Origin: Flavobacterium saccharophilum
GTDB taxonomy: Bacteria > Bacteroidota > Bacteroidia > Flavobacteriales > Flavobacteriaceae
Direction of reading: 5' to 3'
DNA length: 64,000 nucleotides
NCBI RefSeq assembly: GCF_900142735.1
Contig: NZ_FRBY01000004.1
Coordinates: forward strand, 310,001-374,000
Part shown: in pieces, positions 55,901 to 64,000 of the stretch
Layout: each line of letters opens with the position of its first letter
How positions within the stretch are numbered: the first letter of the stretch is position 1
Program-made: the position numbers and the translations under genes
The notes under the pieces: generated by a model
What the model saw: the letters and a program-made list of their open reading frames with translations, nothing else
What the model was told of the DNA's origin: nothing
Databases searched by the model: none

Positions 55901-56018
55901 TGCCGCGAAGGCACTAAGACACAAAGTTTTTATTTATAGTAATTTGTAGAAAAGCTTTGAGTCTTAAAATCAGTTGATCAGAGTAAAAAAAATCTTCGTG
56001 TCTTAGTGCCTTCGTGGC
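55901..56018. repeat. Long inverted repeat between mocA-like and desulfurase genes
   Basis: GCCGCGAAGGCACTAAGACA(C) at 55901-55921 and its reverse complement at 55998-56018 match at 20 of 21 bases. They surround 76 bases that are AT-rich. This AAGGCACTAAGACAC repeat type is common between flavobacterial genes. It could also stop transcription between these convergent genes. Confidence 0.8.
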
Positions 56019-56034
56019 ATGGCATAGATTGGCA

Positions 56035-57168
56035 TTATCGAAGTTGAGCGATCAAAGCAGTTACTCTTTCAATTGTTTCCTCAATTTCTTCTTCAGTTGT
56101 AAATCTCCCTAAACTAAAACGGATCGAACTCAAAGCATCTTGATCTGATAAACCTAAAGCTTTTAATACATGCGAAGGTTGCGAAGTTACAGACGAACAT
56201 GATGATCCATTGGAGACTGAAATATTTTGCAAAGCTAAAATAAGCTTCTCGGAATTAACGCCGGGAAAACAAATGTTAGTAGTATTACAAATTCGGTTCT
56301 GTTTATTTCCATTTACGAATGATCCTTCAATTTTTAAGAGATCATTTTCTAGCTGATCTCTCAATAGTTTAATTCTATTATTATCGTTATCTATTTCTAA
56401 AACAGCTATTTCGGATGCTCTACCTAAGCCAATAATTCCGGGTACATTTAAAGTTCCGCTACGTAATTTTCTTTGTTGGTTTCCTCCGTTGATTAAGGGG
56501 GTTAATTTTATTTTGGCTTTAGCCGAAATATATAAAGCGCCAACACCTTTAGGCCCATAAAATTTGTGTGCAGAAAGTGCCAGAAGATCAATTCCAAGTT
56601 TTTTTACATCAATAGAAATCTTTCCAATTGCCTGAGTTGCATCACATAAAAATAGCGAATTCTTGGCATGAATAATTTTTGATATTTCGGCAATATCCTG
56701 AATGACACCTGTTTCATTATTGGTAATCATTATAATGACAATCAGTGTTTTAGTTGTTATTACCTCATTTAAGAGATTAATATCTAAAATCCCGTCTGAA
56801 GCAACGGGTAAGTAGGTAACCTCAAAGCCAATGCTCTCCATATAACGGCAAGTTTCCAGAACAGCTTTGTGTTCTGTTGCAACCGTTACAATATGTTTTT
56901 TGTTTTGATTTGCCAATCCTTTAAGGGCTAAATTAATTGATTCTGTTGCTCCGGAAGTAAAGATGATTTCCTCTTCTTTGGCACCAATTAATTGAGCGGT
57001 TTGCCAGGCGGCATTTTCGACAGCTTCCTGAATTTCTAATCCGGCTAAATGACTACTGCTTGCATTAGCATAAAAATCTGTAAAATAAGGAAGCATCACA
57101 TCGAGCACTCTTTCGTCAAGAAGCGTTGTGGCGTTATTATCTAAATATATAATGGGTAATTGAGGCAT
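56035..57168 (-). CDS. NifS/IscS-like cysteine desulfurase
   Basis: 377 residues, PLP-dependent. It has YLDNNATT at the start, the H of ATEHKAVLE, PLP-binding K202 in LSAHKFYGPKG and the catalytic cysteine C324 in NGSSCSS. The short loop around C324 is that of the NifS/IscS group. It lies inside the Mo hydroxylase cluster on the opposite strand, so it may supply the sulfur that XdhC-type chaperones put on the Mo centre; a general Fe-S role is also possible. Confidence 0.92.
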   Translation of the reverse strand: MPQLPIIYLDNNATTLLDERVLDVMLPYFTDFYANASSSHLAGLEIQEAVENAAWQTAQLIGAKEEEIIFTSGATESINLALKGLANQNKKHIVTVATEHKAVLETCRYMESIGFEVTYLPVASDGILDINLLNEVITTKTLIVIIMITNNETGVIQDIAEISKIIHAKNSLFLCDATQAIGKISIDVKKLGIDLLALSAHKFYGPKGVGALYISAKAKIKLTPLINGGNQQRKLRSGTLNVPGIIGLGRASEIAVLEIDNDNNRIKLLRDQLENDLLKIEGSFVNGNKQNRICNTTNICFPGVNSEKLILALQNISVSNGSSCSSVTSQPSHVLKALGLSDQDALSSIRFSLGRFTTEEEIEETIERVTALIAQLR

Positions 57169-57285
57169 AATAAATTCTTAGTGATGTAAAAATACAATTT
57201 TGTAATTTAAATAATTCTCTTATTTAGTACTTAAATAAATTACAGGTTTGTGTGAATTTTATAAGTATTTATCGCGTAGGATTGT

Positions 57286-57293
57286 TAAATTTG
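57286..57293 (+). promoter_or_regulatory. -7-like element before the Mo hydroxylase genes
   Basis: TAAATTTG matches TAnnTTTG and lies 45 bases before the preferred start at 57339. It lies inside the longer open frame that starts at 57252, which argues against that upstream start. No clear -33 TTTG was seen at the expected distance. Confidence 0.4.
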
Positions 57294-57338
57294 TTAGGAA
57301 TAACATTTTTGATTTTTTCTAACTTAAAAATACCAGGT

Positions 57339-57980
57339 ATGGCTGCCAAAAAATCAACCAAAGACAAATTGATAGAAGATGAATCGAATGCATCTCGTCG
57401 GGACTTTCTAAAAAAGTCAGGATTGTTTACCGCTCTTGCTTTGGCGCCGCCTTCATTGGTGATGGCCTCTGAAAATAAATGGGATGAAAAAATCGCTGGA
57501 TACCTTGAAACGGTTCCGCTTTCAATAGAAGTGAACGGAGTAAAACAAAATCTCAATGTAGAACCTCGTACCACTTTACTGGATTTATTGCGTGAGCAAT
57601 TACACTTAACCGGAACAAAAAAAGGTTGTGACCACGGACAATGTGGTGCGTGTACCGTACATGTCAATGGTACAAGAATTTTATCTTGCCTGACACTAGC
57701 ATCCATGCAGCAAAATGCACAGGTAACGACCATCGAAGGACTTTCAAAAGGAAAAAAACTACACCCAATGCAGGAAGCCTTTATCAAAAATGATGGTTTT
57801 CAATGTGGCTATTGTACTCCCGGACAAATCATGTCAGGAATTGCCTGCATCAAAGAAGGTCATGCAAACAGCAGAGAAGAAATTAGAGAATATATGAGCG
57901 GTAATATTTGTCGTTGTGGTGCGTATCACAATATTGTCGATGCCATTACCGAAGTTAAGGAAGGAGGGATGTCATCATGA
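57339..57980 (+). CDS. paoA: Periplasmic aldehyde oxidoreductase-type 2Fe-2S subunit (Tat-exported)
   Basis: 213 residues from ATG 57339. The frame is open upstream to 57252, but this start places the Tat signal properly: SRRDFLKK with R20-R21, then a hydrophobic stretch ending near LVMA. The first 2Fe-2S site is in KGCDHGQCGACTVHVNG and the second in GFQCGYCTPGQ with NICRCGAY, as in the small subunit of xanthine-oxidase-family enzymes. The Tat signal predicts that the folded complex is exported. The stop overlaps the next ATG by ATGA. Confidence 0.93.
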   Translation: MAAKKSTKDKLIEDESNASRRDFLKKSGLFTALALAPPSLVMASENKWDEKIAGYLETVPLSIEVNGVKQNLNVEPRTTLLDLLREQLHLTGTKKGCDHGQCGACTVHVNGTRILSCLTLASMQQNAQVTTIEGLSKGKKLHPMQEAFIKNDGFQCGYCTPGQIMSGIACIKEGHANSREEIREYMSGNICRCGAYHNIVDAITEVKEGGMSS

Positions 57981-58957
57981 AGAACTTCCAAATCATAAGA
58001 GCATTATCATCAAAGTCGGCTGTAATAAGTATTGCTAAAGAAAAAGAAGCCATGTTTATTGCCGGAGGTACCAACCTTGTCGATTTAATGAAAAAGAACG
58101 TTGTCGCTCCTGACAAATTGGTAGACATTACCGCATTAGATTTAAAAAAGATTGAATTCCTTACCGGAAAAACATCTATTGGTGCCTTGGCTAAGAACAG
58201 TCAGGTTGCCGAAGATAAAGCAATAATAGAAAAACATCCTTTGTTAGCAATGGCTTTAACGGCCGGAGCCTCTCAGCAAATTAGACATATGGCCACGGTT
58301 GGCGGAAATATGCTGCAGCGTACGCGTTGTTCCTATTTTTATAATACCGATATGCCTTGCAATAAACGTGTTCCAAAAAGTGGTTGTGGAGCTATTGGCG
58401 GTTCAAACAGAATGCATGCTATTTTTGGCGCATCAGATAGCTGTATTGCCGTTCATCCAAGTGATATGTGTGTGGCACTGGCTGCACTTGATGCAACAGT
58501 TCAGGTTGAAGGACCAAAAGGGAAGAGAGAAATTAAATTTACTGATTTTCATCGCCTTCCCGGAAATACTCCGGAAAAAGACAATACACTTCAAAATAAA
58601 GAATTGATAACTTCAGTTGAAATTCCGAATAACAACTTCACTAAAAATGTACATTATTTAAAGGTTCGTGACCGAAGCAGTTATGCATTCGCATTGGTTT
58701 CTGTTGCGGCGGCCTTAGATATTCAAAACAATACAATCAATGATGTGAGACTTGCTATGGGTGGTGTGGCACATAAACCATGGCGCCTTACTGAAGTTGA
58801 GGAATTTCTAAAAGGAAAAACAGTTTCAGAAACCATTTTCAGACAAGCGGCCGATTTGGCAATGAAAGGAGCAAGAGGTTACGGAGATAACGATTTTAAA
58901 TTAACTCTAGGACCGAACGCCATTGTAGAAGCATTAACGATAGCATCATCTAAATAA
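57977..58957 (+). CDS. paoB: Aldehyde oxidoreductase-type FAD subunit with extra Fe-S cysteines
   Basis: 326 residues. FAD-binding segments AGGTNLVDLMK and ATVGGNMLQ are clear. Between them and the C-terminal CutM-type domain lies a cysteine-rich insertion: RTRCSYFY, DMPCNKR, KSGCGAI and SDSCIAVH. In E. coli PaoB/YagS this same insertion binds an additional 4Fe-4S cluster. The start overlaps the small-subunit stop by four bases. No own signal peptide, which fits hitch-hiking export with the Tat subunit. Confidence 0.92.
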   Translation: MKNFQIIRALSSKSAVISIAKEKEAMFIAGGTNLVDLMKKNVVAPDKLVDITALDLKKIEFLTGKTSIGALAKNSQVAEDKAIIEKHPLLAMALTAGASQQIRHMATVGGNMLQRTRCSYFYNTDMPCNKRVPKSGCGAIGGSNRMHAIFGASDSCIAVHPSDMCVALAALDATVQVEGPKGKREIKFTDFHRLPGNTPEKDNTLQNKELITSVEIPNNNFTKNVHYLKVRDRSSYAFALVSVAAALDIQNNTINDVRLAMGGVAHKPWRLTEVEEFLKGKTVSETIFRQAADLAMKGARGYGDNDFKLTLGPNAIVEALTIASSK

Positions 58958-58965
58958 TTTGAATT

Positions 58966-61176
58966 ATGAGCAAGACAAGTAATATAAATAGAGTAGATGG
59001 ATTTGCTAAAGTAACAGGTTCTGCTACTTATTCAGCCGAATATAAAACGGATGGTGTTGTGTATGCCTGCTTGGTAGGAAGTACGATTGCAAAAGGAAGA
59101 ATTAAAAGCATAGATACTAAAAAAGCCGAATGGGCACCAGGAGTTTTGGTGGTTATTTCGCATTTAAATGTGGATAAACCTTCTGGATATGCAAAAGCAA
59201 AAGATCCTCACAATTTTGGACAACCGCTTCAGGTTTTTAAAGACGATACGGTTCTGTATTACGATCAGCCCATTGCGATGGTAATTGCAGATACTTTTGA
59301 ACGTATGCAATATGCTGCAAGTTTAATTAAAGCGGAATATATCAAAGAAGAGCATATCACGGATCTTCAGAAAGCAAAGGATAAAGAGAAAAAAGTAGAG
59401 ACCGATAAAGGTGATGATTATCACCGCGGTGTTCAGGATAATTATAAAAATGCCGCTGTTGTTTTAGAAGAAGAATATACAATTCCGACTGAAGTTCATA
59501 ATCCGATGGAATTGGCGAATATTATTGCCAAATGGGATGGAAACAAACCAACGGTTTATACGAAAAGTCAGGGAGTTGAAGGAACTAGAAGAAGCATTGG
59601 TGGCGTATTTGGAATTCCGCCAGAAGATGTTTCGGTAAATTCAGAATATCTTGGAGGTGCTTTCGGAATGGGATTGCATACCTGGCCTTACGAAATTGCA
59701 GCGCTTATCGGATCAAAGAAATTAAATCGTCCGGTTAAATTAGTGCTTCACAGAGAGCAAATGTTTACCAATGTTGGTTTTAGACCTTATACCATTCAAA
59801 AAATGGGTTTAGGTGCTACGAAAGATGGTAAATTGACTGGCTTAACTCATGAAGCCGTAGCCATGACGTCGAGTTATGAAGATTTCATGGAAGGAACGGT
59901 AAACATGTCGCGATTTATTTACAATTGCGATAATGTTTCAACGCGATATCGAATTGTAAAATTAGATACGTGTACGCCAATCTGGATGCGTGGTCCAGGA
60001 GAAGCGACTGGTTCTTTTGCCTTAGAAAGCGCGATGGACGAATTGGCCCATAAATTAGATATGGATCCAATTGAGTTCCGAAAACTAAATTATGCCGAAA
60101 AAGATTTAGAACAAAATAAACCGTGGAGCAGTAAATATTTATTAGAATGTTACGAAGGCGGAATGGAACGTATTGGCTGGAAAAACCGTAAAAATAAACC
60201 AGGTTCCGTAAAAGAAGGCGAGTGGCTAGTGGGTTACGGAATGGGAACCGGAACATTCGGCTGTTACAGAAGTCCAACTTCTGTAAAAGCAAAATTCTTA
60301 GCCGATGGAAATTTAGTTTTGCAGTGCAGTGTAAACGATATGGGACCGGGAACCGCAACGATGATGACGGCAATTGGAGCTGAAATCACCGGTTTGCCAA
60401 GTGAAAATGTAGTAATCGAAATGGGAAAAAGCGGACTTCCGAAAGGACCAACACAGGGAGGATCTGCTACAACATCATCTGTAGGATCTGCCGTTCATGA
60501 TGCCTGTAATTTATTAGTGAGTAAAATTTTAGGTTTGGCTGTTGAAACTTCAACCTTTAAAGGAATGGCGATTACCGATTTGGCTTTCGCCAATGGGGTA
60601 GTAACATCTAAAAAAGACAATTTAAAATCAGTTTCTTTAGCCTCGTTATTATCAGCCAATAAACTGGAAAATTTTGAAGTGGAAAACGTATCTAAAGCTA
60701 CTGAAGAAGCAAAAAAATATTCTATTTATTCGTTTTCAGTTCATTTTGTAAAGGTTTTGGTGAATCCGAATTTAGGAAAAATAAGATTAGCGCATGTGGT
60801 TTCGTGTGCTGATATCGGAACCGTAATCAACCAGAAAACTTCTGCGGGACAAATGTACGGAGGAGCGGTTGGCGGAATCGGAATGGGATTGATGGAAGCA
60901 TTGGAAATCGATCATCGTTTTGGCCGTCCGATTAATAATAATTTTGCCGATTATCATGTTCCGGTAAATGCAGATATTGAAAAACAGGAAGTATTTTTCG
61001 TCAATAAAAAAGATCCAATCAGTAATCCGATGGGAACAAAAGGTCTTGGAGAAACAGCTTTAGTTGGAATGGCGCCTGCAATTGCAAATGCTGTTTTTAA
61101 TGCGACAGGAAAACGTGTGCGAGATTTACCGATTACTCTGGATAAAATTTTGGAACCTAGAGTTGCAAATGCTTAA
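58966..61176 (+). CDS. paoC: Aldehyde oxidoreductase-type molybdenum-binding subunit
   Basis: 736 residues, the size of E. coli PaoC. The xanthine-oxidase-family Mo domains show EYLGGAFGMGLHTWPYE, the WMRGPGEATGSFALESAMDE block and KGLGETALVGMAPAIANAV with E696, the expected catalytic glutamate. It is 8 bases after the FAD subunit. The set of three subunits plus XdhC and MocA fits a periplasmic aldehyde (perhaps aromatic) oxidoreductase; isoquinoline 1-oxidoreductase-like enzymes are close relatives, so the substrate is uncertain. Confidence 0.92.
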   Translation: MSKTSNINRVDGFAKVTGSATYSAEYKTDGVVYACLVGSTIAKGRIKSIDTKKAEWAPGVLVVISHLNVDKPSGYAKAKDPHNFGQPLQVFKDDTVLYYDQPIAMVIADTFERMQYAASLIKAEYIKEEHITDLQKAKDKEKKVETDKGDDYHRGVQDNYKNAAVVLEEEYTIPTEVHNPMELANIIAKWDGNKPTVYTKSQGVEGTRRSIGGVFGIPPEDVSVNSEYLGGAFGMGLHTWPYEIAALIGSKKLNRPVKLVLHREQMFTNVGFRPYTIQKMGLGATKDGKLTGLTHEAVAMTSSYEDFMEGTVNMSRFIYNCDNVSTRYRIVKLDTCTPIWMRGPGEATGSFALESAMDELAHKLDMDPIEFRKLNYAEKDLEQNKPWSSKYLLECYEGGMERIGWKNRKNKPGSVKEGEWLVGYGMGTGTFGCYRSPTSVKAKFLADGNLVLQCSVNDMGPGTATMMTAIGAEITGLPSENVVIEMGKSGLPKGPTQGGSATTSSVGSAVHDACNLLVSKILGLAVETSTFKGMAITDLAFANGVVTSKKDNLKSVSLASLLSANKLENFEVENVSKATEEAKKYSIYSFSVHFVKVLVNPNLGKIRLAHVVSCADIGTVINQKTSAGQMYGGAVGGIGMGLMEALEIDHRFGRPINNNFADYHVPVNADIEKQEVFFVNKKDPISNPMGTKGLGETALVGMAPAIANAVFNATGKRVRDLPITLDKILEPRVANA

Positions 61177-61198
61177 TGAATTTAGATACTATCAAAAC

Positions 61199-61231
61199 AA
61201 AAAAGAGACACAATTTGCGTCTCTTTTTTTT
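61199..61231 (+). terminator. Terminator of the Mo hydroxylase genes
   Basis: 11-bp stem AAAAAAGAGAC / GTCTCTTTTTT with a 9-nt loop and T tail, 23 bases after the stop of the large subunit. Confidence 0.9.
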
Positions 61232-61247
61232 GTGTAATTATTTGAAA

Positions 61248-61327
61248 CATAGCCCGTGGTTTCAACCACGGGGACATGGTGTGTGACGATTTAGATTGCG
61301 TCCCAATGGTTGAAAACATTGGCTATG
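61248..61327. repeat. 80-bp REP-like element with terminal inverted repeats
   Basis: Ends are CATAGCC and GGCTATG. Inside are two hairpins, CCCGTGGTT-TC-AACCACGGG (61253-61272) and CCAATG...CATTGG (61303-61322). The CCGTGGTTTCAACCACGG type of repeat is seen between genes of many flavobacteria. Confidence 0.8.
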
Positions 61328-61351
61328 TTGATGGAGCATTATATTTAATAT

Positions 61352-61384
61352 AAAAAAGAGACATCGTAAAATGTCTCTTTTTTT
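61352..61384. terminator. Second, near-identical terminator
   Basis: 13-bp stem AAAAAAGAGACAT / ATGTCTCTTTTTT with a 6-nt loop and T tail. It repeats the stem of the terminator at 61199, so the REP-like element sits between two copies of almost the same hairpin. Confidence 0.85.
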
Positions 61385-61397
61385 GAATCTTAGGTTT

Positions 61398-61562
61398 AGT
61401 CCCAGCGGGACGTAATATTTATAGCTATTTCTGAATCTTATAGTAAAACCCCATCGGGGTGAAATTTTTTTAAGTATAAAATGAAACTACTATGTCGCTC
61501 CACTAGAGCTTTAATTTAATATCTAATAATTACTATAGACATACCGCTCCCCCAGAGCTTTA
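61398..61562. repeat. Dispersed single copy of the 235-bp hairpin repeat
   Basis: The same order of hairpins as one unit of the array at 48986-50088: GTCCC-AGC-GGGAC, CCCC-ATC-GGGG followed by TGAAAT, then GCTC-CACTA-GAGC and GCTC-CCCCA-GAGC. In the first hairpin the array has GTTCC/GGAAC where this copy has GTCCC/GGGAC, so both sides changed together. It ends just before the stop of the DUF2911 gene. Confidence 0.8.
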
Positions 61563-61571
61563 TAGACGAAC

Positions 61572-62135
61572 TTATTTAATCGTAATCGGCAATTCAACTG
61601 TTGTTTTATCCCAGCCAATAACCAAATTAGTTACAGCTCCCTGAGTTGTAAAAGCAATTGATAAAGCCTCAATAGTAGTTGAAACTGGTTTTACAGGAAC
61701 TGACACCCTAACTAGATCTTTGCTTTCATCATAGGCATAACCACCCCACAAATCAAGTTCTTTATTGATGATGATGGTCCATTTGTCTTTTTCAGGAATG
61801 GCAAATAAACTGTAAGTTCCTGCAGGAACTGCCACACCATTAATAGTTGCAGGTTTGTAGAATTTGATTTCTGTATTTTCATTGGCACCAACTCTCCAAA
61901 CTTCACCGTATTTAATTAAATCTCCAAAGATGACACGACCTTTAACAGAAGGTCTTGCATAAGTAACTTTAATGGAAGGCGAAGGATTATCTGTTTTTTT
62001 GAATTTAACAGCTTTGTTTGGGAAATAAGAAATATCAACAGGACTTGCATCTAACGGAGCAAATTTTACTACGTCTTGAGCCTGAACTGTAACGGCAGTA
62101 AATAGAATAACTGCTAGTAAACATAATTTTTTCAT
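61572..62135 (-). CDS. DUF2911 secreted protein
   Basis: 187 residues with a signal peptide ending VQAQ. The mature part has KVTYARPSVKGRVIFGD, YGEVWRVGANENTEIKF, AGTYSLFAIPEKDKWTIIIN and YDESKDLVRV, the set of blocks that defines DUF2911 proteins of Bacteroidetes. The function is unknown. It is monocistronic or expressed with the GH2 gene upstream (98-base gap, same strand). Confidence 0.9.
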   Translation of the reverse strand: MKKLCLLAVILFTAVTVQAQDVVKFAPLDASPVDISYFPNKAVKFKKTDNPSPSIKVTYARPSVKGRVIFGDLIKYGEVWRVGANENTEIKFYKPATINGVAVPAGTYSLFAIPEKDKWTIIINKELDLWGGYAYDESKDLVRVSVPVKPVSTTIEALSIAFTTQGAVTNLVIGWDKTTVELPITIK

Positions 62136-62232
62136 AGGATTACAATTTTTAGAATTAGTACAAAGTAAGTTAATAATGCAGAAAAATCATATAATTACTG
62201 TTTGTTTTTTGTTAATGAATTGGTAATGCTTC

Positions 62233-64000
62233 TTAATTCTGGTTTTGCTCTTTTTCCTTTTTTGAATACCAGTTTTGCATGATATAAAAAGCCTTCTTTT
62301 TATTTCCGTCATTTGAAATCAATCCCTTTCTGTTGTATTCGTCCTGAATGCCCGGAAGCAGTCTTCTTGGCGATCTGAAATCAACCAAAATCCATGGACT
62401 CAAACCGCTTAGATGAGGTATTTTTTCAATCATTTTCAGGTTCTGAATGTATAAGTATTCCTGATATTCTTCTGTCCAGCGCTCATTTTTTTCACCATGT
62501 AAACCTTGTTTGGCGTCTCCTCCAAATTCAGAAACTATAACGGGTTTATTGTATTTGGTTTTCCAGAATATTTTTTCTGCATCTTCCAGTTTTCCGCCAT
62601 ACCAGCCTAAATATTGATTGAATGAGATAATATCCAAATAATCGCCGATAGCGTCATTAATAGTTCCAAATCCTGCGCTATCACTTTGTGTCAATAAAGC
62701 CGCACTGATTAACCTTGTGTTGTCTAATGATTTGGTATGGTCAACTAATTTTTTGATGAAAGCATATCGGGGATCAGATATTGGTGTTTCATTTGCCATT
62801 GACCAGATGATAATACAAGCTCTGTTTTTATCTCTGGTAACTGCAGCTGTCAGCTGATCTTCTGCATTTTGATAAGTCGCTTGTCTCGTAAATTCAACAG
62901 TCCAGTAAACCGGAATTTCTTCCCAAACCATTAAGCCCATTTTGTCAGCCGTTCTGATAATGTTTTCGTTGTGTGGATAATGTGCCAGACGAACATAATT
63001 ACAACCCAGTTCTTTTGCCCAGTTTAACAAGCGTAAAGCATCTTCTTCAGAATTCGCGCGTCCGCCTTTTGCATTTTCTTCATGGATCGAAATACCACGT
63101 AAAAAGATTGGTTTTCCGTTTAAAAGAATTTGATCTTCTTTTGTTTCAATGGTTCTGAAACCAATATTATCTTTTAATTTTTGACCGTTATACTCAAGGG
63201 TTACATCATACAATTTTGGATTTTCAGGCGACCAATACGAGATTTTTTTAGCCGGAATTTCGAAATTTAAAATTCCATCGGCACCTACTTTTCCTTTGTA
63301 ATTAATTTTCAATTCCGGAATTGTGATGGTTACAGCATTTTGTGAAACATTTGGATTATTGATTTTCACAAAACCTGAAATCAAAGTGGCATTATTCTTT
63401 TTAAGCTGAATGTTATAATCTTCTACAAAAGAAGCTTCTTCTTCAATTAAAGTTACATCGCGCGTGATTCCTCCATAATTCCACCAATCTGTATTGATTG
63501 TCGGAACATCTTCTTTATGGCGTGTATTATCAACTTTAATAACCAAATAATTATCTTTTGCTTTAGCAATCGACGTTACTTCGTAATTGAATGGCGTAAA
63601 TCCACCAATGTGAGTGCCCAGTTTTTTTCCATTCAAATAAACATCAGCTTTATAATTGATCGCTCCCAAATAAACAAAAAGACGTTTTCCAGCTTTCAAA
63701 TTATAATCAAAAGACTTTTTGAACCAAACGTTTCCTTCATAATATTTGAGCTCCGGAACCTGCGAAGTCCAATCTCCCGGAATATTGATTTTAGGAGATT
63801 TATCAAAATCATATTCTACCAATTCCTGTTTGTTCACGGCATGATAGTTATTGAAATAAGCAGCGTTTGAAGGTTTTGCCTGTTTGTCGTATTCATCGTG
63901 ATGGAAACTATAATAACCCGTTTCATAAGGGTCAACAATGTAATTCCATACACCGTTTAAAGAAGTTGTATTTCGGTTTGGGACGTTGGAGATTAGGCTT
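62233..64000 (-). CDS. GH2 beta-glucuronidase-like glycosidase (partial, runs off the window)
   Basis: The frame is open from the TAA at 62233 to the right edge; 588 codons are in view. The translation at the edge reads LISNVPNRNTTSLNGVWNYI, i.e. near the start of the mature enzyme, so only the signal peptide and a few residues are missing. Jelly-roll, Ig-like and TIM-barrel domains follow. The acid/base glutamate is in WSMANETP (codon at 62788-62790) and the nucleophile in VSEFGGD (62527-62529). The spacing and NYVRLAHYPHNE block resemble beta-glucuronidases more than beta-galactosidases. An internal GTG at 63837 is not a real start. Confidence 0.9.
   Translation of the reverse strand, partial: SLISNVPNRNTTSLNGVWNYIVDPYETGYYSFHHDEYDKQAKPSNAAYFNNYHAVNKQELVEYDFDKSPKINIPGDWTSQVPELKYYEGNVWFKKSFDYNLKAGKRLFVYLGAINYKADVYLNGKKLGTHIGGFTPFNYEVTSIAKAKDNYLVIKVDNTRHKEDVPTINTDWWNYGGITRDVTLIEEEASFVEDYNIQLKKNNATLISGFVKINNPNVSQNAVTITIPELKINYKGKVGADGILNFEIPAKKISYWSPENPKLYDVTLEYNGQKLKDNIGFRTIETKEDQILLNGKPIFLRGISIHEENAKGGRANSEEDALRLLNWAKELGCNYVRLAHYPHNENIIRTADKMGLMVWEEIPVYWTVEFTRQATYQNAEDQLTAAVTRDKNRACIIIWSMANETPISDPRYAFIKKLVDHTKSLDNTRLISAALLTQSDSAGFGTINDAIGDYLDIISFNQYLGWYGGKLEDAEKIFWKTKYNKPVIVSEFGGDAKQGLHGEKNERWTEEYQEYLYIQNLKMIEKIPHLSGLSPWILVDFRSPRRLLPGIQDEYNRKGLISNDGNKKKAFYIMQNWYSKKEKEQNQN

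Noticed and set aside
57252..57338. N-terminal extension of the 2Fe-2S subunit
   Set aside because: The extra 29 residues push the Tat twin arginines far from the N terminus and contain a promoter-like TAAATTTG.
57269..57787. 172-codon open frame opposite the 2Fe-2S subunit
   Set aside because: Its sequence is the mirror of conserved Fe-S codons and has many cysteines and serines without any family pattern.
59915..60373. 152-codon open frame opposite the Mo subunit
   Set aside because: Antisense to the conserved catalytic domain; low-complexity arginine/leucine/phenylalanine composition.

Overview
The window looks like a chromosome segment of a Flavobacterium-like member of the Bacteroidetes. 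The support is AT-rich DNA with little Shine-Dalgarno signal, two SusC/SusD pairs, many secreted and lipoprotein glycoside hydrolases, a hybrid two-component regulator fused to an AraC domain, promoter elements of the TAnnTTTG type, and several intergenic repeat families known from flavobacteria. No tRNA, rRNA, CRISPR array, phage or insertion sequence was seen.

Region 1 (1-25.3 kb) is a pectin utilisation locus. It starts with the tail of a short-chain dehydrogenase, then uxaC, kdgK and kdgA, followed by uxaB and uxaA. Together these convert D-galacturonate through tagaturonate, altronate, KDG and KDPG to pyruvate and glyceraldehyde 3-phosphate. A LacI-type regulator faces a long co-directional cluster: GH28, SusC, SusD, esterase, DUF4861 protein, two GH105, GH43, a PL10-CE8 fusion, a second GH28 and a CE12 acetylesterase. 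The enzymes would bind pectin at the surface, remove methyl and acetyl esters, cut homogalacturonan and rhamnogalacturonan, and feed uronates to the first block. A perfect 14-bp palindrome next to a Bacteroidetes-type promoter is the likely LacI operator.

Region 2 (25.3-32.0 kb) is a mixed stretch: a truncated signal-peptide ORF, a hypothetical gene, a histone H1-like protein, a small lipoprotein, the lutABC lactate-oxidation operon with a 21-nt palindrome upstream, an apparently frameshifted lipoprotein gene and a GNAT acetyltransferase.

Region 3 (32.0-53.6 kb) is a second polysaccharide utilisation locus: hybrid two-component regulator, a lipoprotein with the look of a surface glycan-binding protein, SusC, SusD, two GH30, GH2, GH27 and a double-GH43 protein. 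The mix suggests a galactose/arabinose-rich target such as a type II arabinogalactan, but the substrate is inference. Between GH2 and GH27 lies a 1.1-kb non-coding array of almost five ~235-bp units, each holding several short GC-rich hairpins.

Region 4 (53.6-64 kb) has a YegP-like protein and a molybdenum hydroxylase cluster: XdhC, MocA-like transferase, NifS-like desulfurase and three PaoABC-like subunits, the first with a Tat signal. It ends with a repeat-rich gap, a DUF2911 protein and the 3' part of a GH2 beta-glucuronidase-like gene that runs off the right edge.
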